Source: a virus
Reading direction: 5' to 3' (one strand)
Length of the DNA: 25,089 nucleotides
IMG/VR virus record: IMGVR_UViG_3300036846_000368
Span: 1-25,089 of that record
Both the position numbers and the translations under genes were made by a program. Position 1 is the stretch's first letter. Each line of letters begins with the position of its first letter. Positions 6,727 through 14,584 of the stretch are shown piece after piece. The notes under the pieces were generated by a model. The model was given only the letters and a program-made list of their open reading frames with translations, had not been told where the DNA came from and did not search any database.

Positions 6727-8543
6727 TGGCAACTGATACGCTCACGACGATGCTGATGCCGCATCGGGAACCGGACCTGCAAACAGTCAACGACCTGCGC
6801 ACCCTCTACCTTGTCGCCAGAGACGAGAAGCGCAACCGTTACGACAACTGGATGCGGAACTATCGTCTGGTTCACAACCGGATCGGCGGCACCGTCCAGA
6901 ACTGGATGCCAGCCCCACGAGACAGCGAAATCTACCCTGGACTCTCGTCGCTGATCGCGTGGATGACAGACCAAGAAATCGACATAGACCTTATCCCGTC
7001 CGCTGACCCCAACTCGCAACTCTTCGACTACGTATCACACATCGCCGACGACCTGTCCGACGTCCTCTACACGACATGGCAAACCGAATGCTACGACCAG
7101 CAAATCAAACTGGCATTGTGGGATGCGACAATGTACGGGACAGGGATCATCAAGAACATCTGGGACAACTCTCTCAGCGGCGGCTACGGCAACTCGGTCA
7201 TGCGACGCACAGACCCGTGGGCTTTCTACGTGGACCCCAACGCAACATCACTGTCCGACGCCGAATACATGATCGAAGTACGCAAAGTCTCCCGAGACGA
7301 ACTCGAACGACGATTCCCTGACACGTACGACAAGGCAGTCAAAGCAACAGGGACGTCCATCGAAGGCTACGATGAACGCCCGAAAGTGTACGGGTCGATG
7401 GATCGGCGCGTAATGACAAACCCCGGACAAATCCCTTCGTCCGGACAGTGGCCCGGCGGCTCATCCCGCGTCGGAACATTCGGGGGACGCCCACGAGACC
7501 GGCGACTCTACCTGCCCGACCCCGGCTACGTCCTCTACGAATACTGGCTCAAAGTCAACGACGAATACGAAGAAGAATGGCCGGACTTCCCCGACGAAGA
7601 AGACGAGGAATACCCCGAATATGCCGACAACAGAGTCAAACCAACCTGGCGATTCGTTGCCGTCTGTAACGGTCGAGTGCTCTTGGACGTACCTGTGTCC
7701 GAAATGTGGTCACACGGCCAACCGCCGTACGAAGACTTCCGGTTCGACGACATTGGTGAGTTCTACGGGATCGCCCTCGTCGATCACCTGGCACACCCCC
7801 AAATCTACGTCAACCGACTACTCACGGCGCTCCAACACAACGCCGAACTTACGGGTAATCCGATCTTCATTGAACCCGCCAACTCAGGACTGAACCGGGT
7901 CAACATCATCAACCGTCCCGGCCAACGCCTCACAGTGTCGGGTCCACAAGCGATGCAGAACCGTCCCGACTGGCTCACCCCGCCAGCAATGCCGCAGCAA
8001 GTCATGGACTTGGTACAGTTCTGGATCAGCCGCATTGAGAACACCATGTCACTCAGCGCCCTACAGAAAGGCATCACGCCGACACAACGCAACGCCGAAG
8101 GCGCGCTCAACATGGTGCAGGAGGCAGCGTTCGTTCGGGTCCGGTCGGCGCTCTCCAACCTTCAAGACTGCCTCCAACGCTCAGCGATCAAACTAGCAGA
8201 CCTTATCGTCGACAACTACACGCAACCGCGAATCATGGCAATCATCGGCGAAGACGGTAACATGATGGCGAAATCTCTCGCCGGCCAGCATTTCATGGTC
8301 CCATCCCGCAACGGGTCAGCGCCTCTCCAATATGTCATCCGAGTCGAAGCCGGGTCCGGAGGCCCGACGTCCCGAGCCGCTCGCATGGCGGAAGCAGACA
8401 AGCTCTACGGTCTCGGAGCCGTCGACGACCAGTACGTCCTCCAGAAGCACCGGGTCCGCAACGTCAAAGCCGTTCTCGGCCGCCTTTACGAGAAGCGGCA
8501 GAAAGGTCTCATCGGAACGCCAGGCAAACGACAAGGCAAATAG
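6726..8543 (+). CDS. Portal protein
   Basis: A 605-residue portal, the dodecameric ring at one capsid vertex through which DNA enters and leaves. Family features are the N-terminal helical segment (NYRLVHNRIGGTVQNWMPAP), the Asp/Pro signature DPWAFYVDPNATSLSDAEYM, an acidic insertion with repeated Glu/Asp (EYEEEWPDFPDEEDEEYPEY), and the stem/crown helices GIALVDHLAHPQIYVNRLLT and SRIENTMSLSALQKGITPTQ. The basic C-terminus KRQKGLIGTPGKRQGK would face DNA or the capsid. I chose ATG 6726 because it forms a TAATG junction with the fibre gene and AGGGAG lies 11 bases upstream; ATG 6717 is possible but too close to that purine stretch. Confidence 0.9.
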   Translation: MATDTLTTMLMPHREPDLQTVNDLRTLYLVARDEKRNRYDNWMRNYRLVHNRIGGTVQNWMPAPRDSEIYPGLSSLIAWMTDQEIDIDLIPSADPNSQLFDYVSHIADDLSDVLYTTWQTECYDQQIKLALWDATMYGTGIIKNIWDNSLSGGYGNSVMRRTDPWAFYVDPNATSLSDAEYMIEVRKVSRDELERRFPDTYDKAVKATGTSIEGYDERPKVYGSMDRRVMTNPGQIPSSGQWPGGSSRVGTFGGRPRDRRLYLPDPGYVLYEYWLKVNDEYEEEWPDFPDEEDEEYPEYADNRVKPTWRFVAVCNGRVLLDVPVSEMWSHGQPPYEDFRFDDIGEFYGIALVDHLAHPQIYVNRLLTALQHNAELTGNPIFIEPANSGLNRVNIINRPGQRLTVSGPQAMQNRPDWLTPPAMPQQVMDLVQFWISRIENTMSLSALQKGITPTQRNAEGALNMVQEAAFVRVRSALSNLQDCLQRSAIKLADLIVDNYTQPRIMAIIGEDGNMMAKSLAGQHFMVPSRNGSAPLQYVIRVEAGSGGPTSRAARMAEADKLYGLGAVDDQYVLQKHRVRNVKAVLGRLYEKRQKGLIGTPGKRQGK

Positions 8544-8596
8544 GTTTCACGGCCGTCCACTTGACGACCCGTCTCCAACACGAAAGGATCACTTCA

Positions 8597-8827
8597 ATGG
8601 CTCCAACCCCACGACCAGCGGGATGGAAAGGTGGCGGCGAGGACTTCGGCTTCCTCCGCACGTTCGACGGCCATGTGGCCCCCGAGCTAACCGGCATGGG
8701 CGACGATCCCGACGACCGTTTCGGTTTCGCCAACGTCCGATGGGGTTTCGAGAAAGCGGACCTGAGCGGGGACTACAGTACCCCGTTCGACGTGCATCTC
8801 GATTACGACGAAGAGTCAGAAGAGTAG
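8597..8827 (+). CDS. Hypothetical protein, small
   Basis: A 76-residue protein from ATG 8597. This start is supported by AAAGGA at 8583-8588 with eight bases of spacing, better than the in-frame ATG 8561, which has no Shine-Dalgarno. It has a Pro/Gly-rich N-terminus (APTPRPAGWKGGGEDFGFLR), aromatic and acidic residues in the middle (DDRFGFANVRWGFEKADL) and an acidic tail (DYDEESEE). I do not recognise it. It opens the block of tiny genes between portal and scaffold after a 53-base gap, and the strong ribosome-binding site suggests high expression. Confidence 0.65.
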   Translation: MAPTPRPAGWKGGGEDFGFLRTFDGHVAPELTGMGDDPDDRFGFANVRWGFEKADLSGDYSTPFDVHLDYDEESEE

Positions 8828-8855
8828 GCGCGTAGTCGGTGAGGGGGTGATTAGC

Positions 8856-8900
8856 ATGGCGCGACGTGGACGCAGGCACGGTCGGGGCAAGCGGAAGTAA
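8856..8900 (+). CDS. Very short Arg/Lys-rich ORF (14 aa)
   Basis: Fourteen codons encoding MARRGRRHGRGKRK, ten of fourteen residues basic. The reason to report so short an ORF is its ribosome-binding site: GAGGGGGTGATT at 8841-8852 is close to the full complement of the 16S rRNA 3' end, five to six bases before the ATG and stronger than most sites in the window. It lies between two small genes, and the next encoded protein (8975) also ends in a basic Ser/Arg/Lys stretch. It could be a DNA-condensing virion peptide or a translated leader for the hairpin directly after it. There is no direct evidence that it is translated. Confidence 0.4.
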   Translation: MARRGRRHGRGKRK

Positions 8901-8902
8901 CG

Positions 8903-8967
8903 CTTTCGGAGGGTGAGGTATCTCTTCGGGACCCGCTGGATGCCTCACCCTCAACCCCTCACGAAAG
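8903..8967 (+). promoter_or_regulatory. Long RNA hairpin between small genes
   Basis: The arms 8909-8923 and 8938-8952 pair over 15 bases with two G-U pairs; the outer ten pairs (GAGGGTGAGG with CCTCACCCTC) are perfect. The loop has 14 bases. An outer six-base stem, CTTTCG (8903-8908) with CGAAAG (8962-8967), can stack on it across a nine-base bulge and would involve the purine stretch just before the ATG at 8975. No T-run follows, so it is a poor intrinsic terminator. RNA processing or stability, or control of the next start, is more likely. Confidence 0.6.
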
Positions 8968-8974
8968 AAGGATC

Positions 8975-9073
8975 ATGCCAGCAAACTTCGGAAGTAAGAT
9001 CACCAAGGGATCGTCGATCCCAGGTCTCAAACGGACCAGCAACCGATCCAAGCGTAAGTCAGGACGGCAGTAA
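8975..9073 (+). CDS. Small basic protein (32 aa)
   Basis: A 32-residue protein, MPANFGSKITKGSSIPGLKR followed by TSNRSKRKSGRQ. It is basic throughout and carries no hydrophobic core, so it is probably unstructured when free. The purine stretch AAAGAAGGA lies directly upstream, at the 3' side of the hairpin. It ends in a TAATG junction with the next gene, which supports real translation. The C-terminal Ser/Lys/Arg composition resembles the tail of the 58-residue protein at 3640 and the 14-codon ORF at 8856. A nucleic-acid binding or head-interior role is plausible but unproven. Confidence 0.6.
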   Translation: MPANFGSKITKGSSIPGLKRTSNRSKRKSGRQ

Positions 9074-9222
9074 TGGCGAAAGAGAAAGTCGGCGACGACA
9101 TGCAGAAGCGCGGAACGAACCAGTTCATGCGCCAAGGCCACACGTCGCACATCTACGGTAACCTCCCCTCCGTTGACGCGAAGGGCGGCATCACGTCCCC
9201 GCCGAAGGACCTGAAGGCGTAA
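9073..9222 (+). CDS. Hypothetical protein (49 aa)
   Basis: A 49-residue protein beginning in a TAATG overlap with the preceding small gene. The N-terminus is charged (MAKEKVGDDMQKRGTNQFMR) and the C-terminal half is rich in Gly, Pro and Lys (LPSVDAKGGITSPPKDLKA). It contains a short QGHTSHIYGNLPSVD segment. I do not recognise a family. It is small, without a membrane segment or a cysteine motif, and lies in the block of short genes between portal and scaffold, where head-completion or scaffold-associated proteins are often encoded. The next start is three bases after its stop. Confidence 0.65.
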   Translation: MAKEKVGDDMQKRGTNQFMRQGHTSHIYGNLPSVDAKGGITSPPKDLKA

Positions 9223-9225
9223 CTT

Positions 9226-9627
9226 ATGGCTGGTCTTGGCGGGAAAGGTGTCGTCGAAGCGTTGACGAACACCTACACGGACGTCGCCAAGATGAAGCTA
9301 CTCCCCGACGCGAACCAGCACATGCAGTTCCTCGACGGACTCATGCAAGGCGTCATGCATTACATTCAGATGCAAGCGAACGCGTCACTCGGGCCGGGAC
9401 CCGGCGGTGGAGCCGCTGGTATCGGCGGAATGGGCGGCGGTGTCGGAGCGGCCGGTGCGGGCGGGGCGATGCCTCCCGGTGCCGGACCAGGCGGACCTGG
9501 CGGCGGCGGACCCCCGCCAGGACCTATGCAGATCGCCCCCGGCGGCGGTGCAGGCATGAGCGGACTCATGCAACAACCGAACCCTGACCAACTACGGCAG
9601 CTACTCGCCCAAGGACCGCCAGGCTAA
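9226..9627 (+). CDS. Gly/Pro-rich protein before the scaffold
   Basis: A 133-residue protein with two parts. Residues 1-55 look helical (GGKGVVEALTNTYTDVAKMK, then LDGLMQGVMHYIQMQANA). Residues 57-113 are low complexity, made of Gly, Pro and Ala (GGGAAGIGGMGGGVGAAGAG and similar). A Gln-rich end follows (LMQQPNPDQLRQLLAQGPPG). It may be an assembly helper or flexible linker. The repeat-rich DNA is GC-heavy but stays in frame, so this is a coding feature and not a mobile or satellite repeat. The scaffold-like gene begins at its stop codon (TAATG). Confidence 0.7.
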   Translation: MAGLGGKGVVEALTNTYTDVAKMKLLPDANQHMQFLDGLMQGVMHYIQMQANASLGPGPGGGAAGIGGMGGGVGAAGAGGAMPPGAGPGGPGGGGPPPGPMQIAPGGGAGMSGLMQQPNPDQLRQLLAQGPPG

Positions 9628-10643
9628 TGTCCGACTTCCTCACCACCAACCCTGAGCACGGAGGCGTCACCGACGAAATGATGGAGCGATTCTTCGCTGA
9701 CCATCCCGACATGGCTCCGCTGCCATCCGTCAACCCGTCTGCCCAGTCAACTCCTGAAACGGAGCTAGAGCAACCCCCCAGTTCGCCCCAGGCTCCACAG
9801 GAAGGGGAACCGGAGGCGACCCCGGAACCGGCCGCACCTGAGCCGCCTTCGGAACCCCCGTCCGAACCGCCGGATGCAGGCGATTTCCTCGAACTCGACG
9901 GTACACGCTACCCACGCTCACAAATCCAAGCAGCGGCCGACTTCCAACGTCATCTCACATCTGACCCGCAGCTACAACGGCTCATCACCGACTATCTCAC
10001 GGCGACACCCGCTCCGCCACAACAGGTAGCCCCCCAGGTCGCCCCCGCATCTCCTTCCTCTGAAGTCCCGCCCGAACTCGACATGGAAGACCCTTCCATG
10101 CGGGCGCTCTACACGCTCATCCAACGCAACAACGAGCAGATCAACAACCAGATCGCTCAACTCTCCCAAGGTGTCAACACAACGTACGAGCAGTCGATGG
10201 CGGCCCAACGCCAACAGATCGACGCCCAGTACCACACGGCCTCAGCATCCTTCGCCAAAGATCACTCTCTCGGCGACGACGAAGTGGAGCAACTGTCACA
10301 GGTAGCTGCCCGTCTCGGCGTGCTCCCCTCCCTCATGCAAGGCATCGACCCGATCACGGGATCACCCACATCACCAGATCCGATTCGTGCCTTCAGCCGT
10401 GCACTCGAAATCGCCATGTACCAAGTCCCTGAATACCGAGACCGTGAGTTCCGGCGTTCGGTGGAAACGATGCAACAAGAAGCACAGAAGAAGAAACTGC
10501 TCGGGGCAGTAGGCGGCTCAAGCGGCTCAGTCGCCAGAACAACCGCCCCTCCACAACCGGGATCACCCGAATCGAAACGAGCGATGCTCGCTGAAGTCGG
10601 GGCAATGCTAAACGGCGAGTGGTCAGACCCGACCGCGAACTAA
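9627..10643 (+). CDS. Probable scaffolding protein
   Basis: A 338-residue protein directly before the coat gene, the standard position for the scaffold that shapes the procapsid and then leaves. Residues 1-85 are disordered and rich in Pro and Glu (for example EPAAPEPPSEPPSEPP). LELDGTRYPRSQIQAAADFQ follows, a segment of the kind found in phage scaffolds. A Gln-rich, helical coiled-coil-like region comes next (IQRNNEQINNQIAQLSQGVN), and a helical C-terminus ends in a short charged stretch. It lacks enzymatic motifs, so a protease-scaffold fusion is unlikely. The acidic N-terminus and helical C-terminus match the scaffold layout. The call rests on composition and position. Confidence 0.7.
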   Translation: MSDFLTTNPEHGGVTDEMMERFFADHPDMAPLPSVNPSAQSTPETELEQPPSSPQAPQEGEPEATPEPAAPEPPSEPPSEPPDAGDFLELDGTRYPRSQIQAAADFQRHLTSDPQLQRLITDYLTATPAPPQQVAPQVAPASPSSEVPPELDMEDPSMRALYTLIQRNNEQINNQIAQLSQGVNTTYEQSMAAQRQQIDAQYHTASASFAKDHSLGDDEVEQLSQVAARLGVLPSLMQGIDPITGSPTSPDPIRAFSRALEIAMYQVPEYRDREFRRSVETMQQEAQKKKLLGAVGGSSGSVARTTAPPQPGSPESKRAMLAEVGAMLNGEWSDPTAN

Positions 10644-10654
10644 AGGACGGATAA

Positions 10655-11608
10655 ATGGCAACCCCGATCGGGACCAACGAAATCAACTCGATCAGCCGCA
10701 GGTACATCTACCCGACGCTCGTCGATAACGTGTACCGCTCGAACCTCATGTTCTTCCGGCTCAACGCCAGGAACAAGAAGGTGTTGCAAGGCGGACTCCA
10801 AATCGAAGTACCACTCGTCTACGCACGATTCGCTGCCGGCGGGTTCTACCAAGGGTTCGACCTGCTCGACGTCTCCCCCTCGGACACAGTGAAGAACGCT
10901 GCATACGACTGGAAACAAGCGTACGTTCCAGTCTCCGTCGACGGCCTCACTCTGATCCGAGCAGACTCCCCGGAAGCGATCGTCAACTTCCTGTCGTTCT
11001 ATTTCGAGCAGGCACAAACGGAACTCGCCGAAATCCTTGGTGCGGGCATGTGGTCAACCGCTCCCGGCGCCAAAGGCGTTGACTCGATCCCTGCTGCCGT
11101 AGACAACGGCACACTCGCTGCCACCTACGGGGGTCTGTCACGAGGCGCGAACCCGTTCTGGTCCGCCAACCAGACGGCCATCACACCTCCGCTTGCTCTT
11201 GCGACGCTCCAAACGATGTTCGGGACCTGCACCGAAGGTGGACGGCATCCGACCATCATCATCACCACCCAAGCCGTCTACAACCTCTACTGGGCGCTCT
11301 CGACTGGGGGCCAAGCATTCCCGGTCCAACCCGGCGGCCACGACGAACAACTAGCACAGAACGGGTTCACGAACCTGCTCTTCAACGGAGTCCCGATCGC
11401 TGTTGACTCCCACGTCCCGGCAGCCCAAATGTTCTTCCTCAACGAAGACTACATCTACCTGTACGTGAACCCACGGGCCGACTTCAACATGAAAGAGTTC
11501 CGTGAGCCGGTCAACCAAGACGCGATGACGTCCCTCATCCTGTGGGCGGGCGACGTCTGCTTCTCCAACCTCCAACGGCAAGGCAAACTGACAGGAGTCA
11601 CGTCGTAA
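10655..11608 (+). CDS. Major capsid (coat) protein
   Basis: A 317-residue protein of the size and arrangement of HK97-fold coat proteins. It begins MATPIGTNEINSISRRYIYP, has a long helix (PEAIVNFLSFYFEQAQTELA) like the spine helix, a PTIIITTQAVYNLYWALSTG segment as in the P-domain, and an IYLYVNPRADFNMKEFREPV end region. AAAGGA at 10642-10647, with seven bases of spacing, is one of the best ribosome-binding sites in the window, as expected for the most abundant virion protein. Its position after the scaffold and before the decoration protein supports the call. No cleavable N-terminal prodomain is evident. Confidence 0.85.
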   Translation: MATPIGTNEINSISRRYIYPTLVDNVYRSNLMFFRLNARNKKVLQGGLQIEVPLVYARFAAGGFYQGFDLLDVSPSDTVKNAAYDWKQAYVPVSVDGLTLIRADSPEAIVNFLSFYFEQAQTELAEILGAGMWSTAPGAKGVDSIPAAVDNGTLAATYGGLSRGANPFWSANQTAITPPLALATLQTMFGTCTEGGRHPTIIITTQAVYNLYWALSTGGQAFPVQPGGHDEQLAQNGFTNLLFNGVPIAVDSHVPAAQMFFLNEDYIYLYVNPRADFNMKEFREPVNQDAMTSLILWAGDVCFSNLQRQGKLTGVTS

Positions 11609-12090
11609 TGCCCGAAGCAACGATCACCAACCCCGGCTCACTCTACGGTCTCTCCGCAACCGCCCCGAACCAGTTCGTCGAAATGCTCAACAACAGCGGC
11701 GCATCCCTCTTCCCCGGCGACGTTGTCGCCATCGCAACAGACGTCACCGGCGTCCTTGTCACAACCACCACGACAGTCAACGACAAGACGGTGATCGGCG
11801 TGGTTGGAGCTAAGGTTCCGTCCGACTCGCTCAACTCCCAAGCCCCAGCGTCGTACGCGTCCCAGGCTGTCTGCCCTGTCATCATCCGTGGACCGGCTCG
11901 TATCAACATCGGTGCCAACACGGTAGCAGCCGGCGATCTGCTCGCATCGTCAGCCACAGCGAAAGTGGCAGCCACCAACGCAGGCACCCCCGCCGCCAAC
12001 GCCGTCACAGGCTCTATCATCGCCATCGCACTCGAAGCGTACACAGCCAAAGACGCCAACAACACGATCCGCGCCTACATCAACAAGTAA
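11608..12090 (+). CDS. Probable capsid decoration protein
   Basis: A 160-residue, beta-rich protein starting at ATG 11608, which shares its first base with the coat gene stop; the longer in-frame reading from 11542 lies inside the coat gene. NSGASLFPGDVVAIATDVTG, then VIGVVGAKVPS, and later GPARINIGANTVAAGDLLAS resemble small capsid cement or decoration proteins of the DUF2190-like type, with a beta-tulip-like pattern of short strands and Thr-rich loops. Placement next to the coat gene is typical. It would bind the outer shell and stabilise it after expansion. The exact family is inferred by eye. Confidence 0.6.
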   Translation: MPEATITNPGSLYGLSATAPNQFVEMLNNSGASLFPGDVVAIATDVTGVLVTTTTTVNDKTVIGVVGAKVPSDSLNSQAPASYASQAVCPVIIRGPARINIGANTVAAGDLLASSATAKVAATNAGTPAANAVTGSIIAIALEAYTAKDANNTIRAYINK

Positions 12091-12091
12091 C

Positions 12092-12676
12092 ATGGGACCC
12101 GGCGACTTCCTCAAAGTGACCTACCAGGGACGGCAACGCCGACTCCCTGACGGCACCGAATACTACGACTCCACGACCCCGTTCATTCTCATGTGGGACG
12201 CGAAGAAGTATCAGGTTCCCGTAGGTCAGTCTGCCTTCGCTCCGTTCGAGGCCGTATCGGTAGCAGCCGGTGATCCACGCTCCAACGAAGGTACACAGAC
12301 GATACGAGACGAGTCAGGCAACGTCGGATGGGTCGTTGACCGTCCGACAGAAGTACGACGCCTCCGTACCCTCTACGACAACCAAACCGGCGACCTCCAC
12401 GAAATCAAGTTCGCTCCACAACTGACCGTCGAAGATTTGGAGGGCAACGCGATTCGGACGGTACTCGACGACCCTGAAGGTGAGTCTGTTCTTCCGGCAG
12501 AGACCACGATTCTCGACCGTGAACAACTCCTAGCCCAAGTCCAGCGTCAACAACGCATGATCGAACAGTTGGCGACAGCGCAGGGCATCGACCTGGGGAC
12601 CGTCGAAACGCAAACGTCCGAACCAGACGAGCCTTCCAATACTGAGGACCCATTCGCTTCCGTACCTGAGGGCTAA
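12092..12676 (+). CDS. Hypothetical structural protein
   Basis: A 194-residue protein beginning one base after the decoration gene stop. Residues 1-130 look beta-structured, with FLKVTYQGRQRRLPDGTEYY and PFILMWDAKKYQVPVGQSAF. Then comes a probable coiled-coil helix (REQLLAQVQRQQRMIEQLAT) and an acidic Ser/Thr/Glu tail (TSEPDEPSNTEDPFASVPEG). The position between decoration and tail-end genes suggests a head-completion or minor capsid role. I do not recognise a family. Confidence 0.7.
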   Translation: MGPGDFLKVTYQGRQRRLPDGTEYYDSTTPFILMWDAKKYQVPVGQSAFAPFEAVSVAAGDPRSNEGTQTIRDESGNVGWVVDRPTEVRRLRTLYDNQTGDLHEIKFAPQLTVEDLEGNAIRTVLDDPEGESVLPAETTILDREQLLAQVQRQQRMIEQLATAQGIDLGTVETQTSEPDEPSNTEDPFASVPEG

Positions 12677-12679
12677 CGT

Positions 12680-12922
12680 GTGCAACCGCCGTGGGACTTC
12701 GCTCTTCTTGTCGATGCTCCACGACAGGACTTGCTGCGTGAACTGGCATCCGCCCACACCGATTTGGCTAACCTTCACGAAGAAATAGCCTTCAACAAGG
12801 TAGCCGAAGTCGAGAACCGCTCTCTCCGTGCAGCGCGCATCCAGCTAGAGGGCCATCGTGACGCGCTCATCGAGAAGAAGTTTCTGCTGCTAAGGTTGCT
12901 CGATGCTACGGTTAGCCGCTGA
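12680..12922 (+). CDS. Small helical protein
   Basis: An 80-residue protein starting at GTG, three bases after the preceding stop; no ATG is available upstream in frame. After MQPPWDFALLVDAPRQ, the rest is a long, probably coiled-coil helix (LASAHTDLANLHEEIAFNKV, then IQLEGHRDALIEKKFLLLRL). Its last base is the first base of the next ATG (TGATG). The protein is too short for a tail component on its own and is probably an oligomeric adaptor or chaperone for a neighbouring structural protein, which is inference from shape and position. No family recognised. Confidence 0.65.
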   Translation: MQPPWDFALLVDAPRQDLLRELASAHTDLANLHEEIAFNKVAEVENRSLRAARIQLEGHRDALIEKKFLLLRLLDATVSR

Positions 12923-14574
12923 TGCCGCCCGCTGACGAAGTCCAATGGATACAGATACGGGACTTCAAGCCTGGCCTCTCCGACGACCCCGGCTCGAACT
13001 ATCCGGCAGGAGCCGCACAACGCTCAGGCACCTTCCGATGCGTCTCCAACCGTAACGGCGCACTTGTCCCGCTACCACAGCGGCAGACCCCGTTCACAAT
13101 GCCGCACAATGGCGTACAGACAGCGGTCACAGGAATCTACTATCCGCCTATCGGTCTGCTGCCGTCCGGCGGAACAGGATTCAACCCGAACATCTACCCT
13201 GAACACGAAGTGTTCGTCGGAACAGAGTTTCAGAGCGGCGGTAACGTCACAACCAACGTGCGACGGTTCCGGCGCTACGAAATCCCAGGGACCAACTTCG
13301 ACACGATCCAATCCGACACACGTGCCCAAGCAGCAGGCGCATGGCGGCCCAGCGGTATAACGTTCGTAGCAACCCGATCCCTGCGCTCCAACCCACGAGC
13401 ACCAGGCGTTCCGATCGTCGTCTTCTTCAGCGGCTCAGGAGTTCTCGCCTTCCCCGACGACGCCAACCCGTCCGCGAACGCCACCTACCAAATCTTCCCG
13501 GCATTCGGTGACACGGGCGGCATATTCGTCCTCAACATGGCAGCCCACCAAGGCAAAGTCATCATCCAGATCGTCAACCCGTTCGGTCAGGGTGTGAACA
13601 CGCAGACGTTCATGGGTGAGTCGATGATATGGTCAGCTATCAACGACGTCACGACAGCGAACTGGCTTGGTACACGCCTTGATCCTGATACGGGTACGAC
13701 GTCTGAACCGGCGGTCATGGTTCCCGAGAACCCGTCCGGTTACGCGTTCATGGCTTCCATGTCCGCTAACGAGATATTCGCTGTCAAAGGCCACGGCGGA
13801 CTCTACTACACAGGCGACCTAGACGGAAACGGTTCAGTCGTTTCTCTGCCGATGGTAACCGGAGCCGAAATCCAGCAGGTCCCAGCGATCAACAACGCAG
13901 GAGTCATCTACGGGAACAGAGGCTCAGGGATATGGACGTGGACACACGGGCCTGCCTGCCAACTCTTGTCACCCATGATGAACCCGGACTTCTGGACGCT
14001 CCCATCGCCAGTCTTCCCGCTCGACGACTTCGGCGGCATCTCCTACTCGCTCACAACGCTCGACGACTGGATCATCACACCCGACAACTTCCTGTACGAC
14101 ACGCAGACAAACGGGTGGTGGCGTCTCGAAGACGACACGGTAGCCCGGTTCCGCTACAACACGGGGCTGTCCCACTACCTTTACTGTTCCGAATCGTACT
14201 ACACCGACACCTACGACACTCCCGTCTCGTTCTACGCACGAGAAACACCGTCAACGTATTATTCGTGGCAGTCGCATCCGCAGTGGGAGACGATTGACAC
14301 GCTCATCGACGTGCGAGAGATTACTTTGCGTGTGCGAGGCGCTGGACAAGTCAAGGTGACACTGACGGGCGAAACGTCGACGTCAGTTAGTACCTTCTCG
14401 GGTGTCTCCACGATTCTACCTGTTCTTCTACGTCAACCCAGTCGTATCCAAGACGCGAACATAGCCGTCAAGATCGAAGCGACCGGAAGCGGATCACCGG
14501 CCGTTGCTCCTACTGTCTACGAATGCAACCTCGGATACTTCCCTGTCCAACGTGAGAAAGTGACAATGACGTGA
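12922..14574 (+). CDS. Large beta-rich structural protein, possible tail nozzle
   Basis: A 550-residue protein. The N-terminus (WIQIRDFKPGLSDDPGSNYP, then FRCVSNRNGALVPLP) has the form seen in propeller-like tail proteins of short-tailed phages, where the sequence opens with a strand and a Pro-Gly turn and continues as repeated strands. The body has many short aromatic and Gly/Asn/Asp turns consistent with a beta-propeller (GYAFMASMSANEIFAVKGHG, GISYSLTTLDDWIITPDNFL), and the C-terminus contains a small beta domain (ITLRVRGAGQVKVTLTGETS). The connector gene lies downstream. A nozzle or stopper at the tail tip is the best guess. There is no signature motif that proves it. Confidence 0.5.
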   Translation: MPPADEVQWIQIRDFKPGLSDDPGSNYPAGAAQRSGTFRCVSNRNGALVPLPQRQTPFTMPHNGVQTAVTGIYYPPIGLLPSGGTGFNPNIYPEHEVFVGTEFQSGGNVTTNVRRFRRYEIPGTNFDTIQSDTRAQAAGAWRPSGITFVATRSLRSNPRAPGVPIVVFFSGSGVLAFPDDANPSANATYQIFPAFGDTGGIFVLNMAAHQGKVIIQIVNPFGQGVNTQTFMGESMIWSAINDVTTANWLGTRLDPDTGTTSEPAVMVPENPSGYAFMASMSANEIFAVKGHGGLYYTGDLDGNGSVVSLPMVTGAEIQQVPAINNAGVIYGNRGSGIWTWTHGPACQLLSPMMNPDFWTLPSPVFPLDDFGGISYSLTTLDDWIITPDNFLYDTQTNGWWRLEDDTVARFRYNTGLSHYLYCSESYYTDTYDTPVSFYARETPSTYYSWQSHPQWETIDTLIDVREITLRVRGAGQVKVTLTGETSTSVSTFSGVSTILPVLLRQPSRIQDANIAVKIEATGSGSPAVAPTVYECNLGYFPVQREKVTMT

Positions 14575-14584
14575 GGATGACGGC

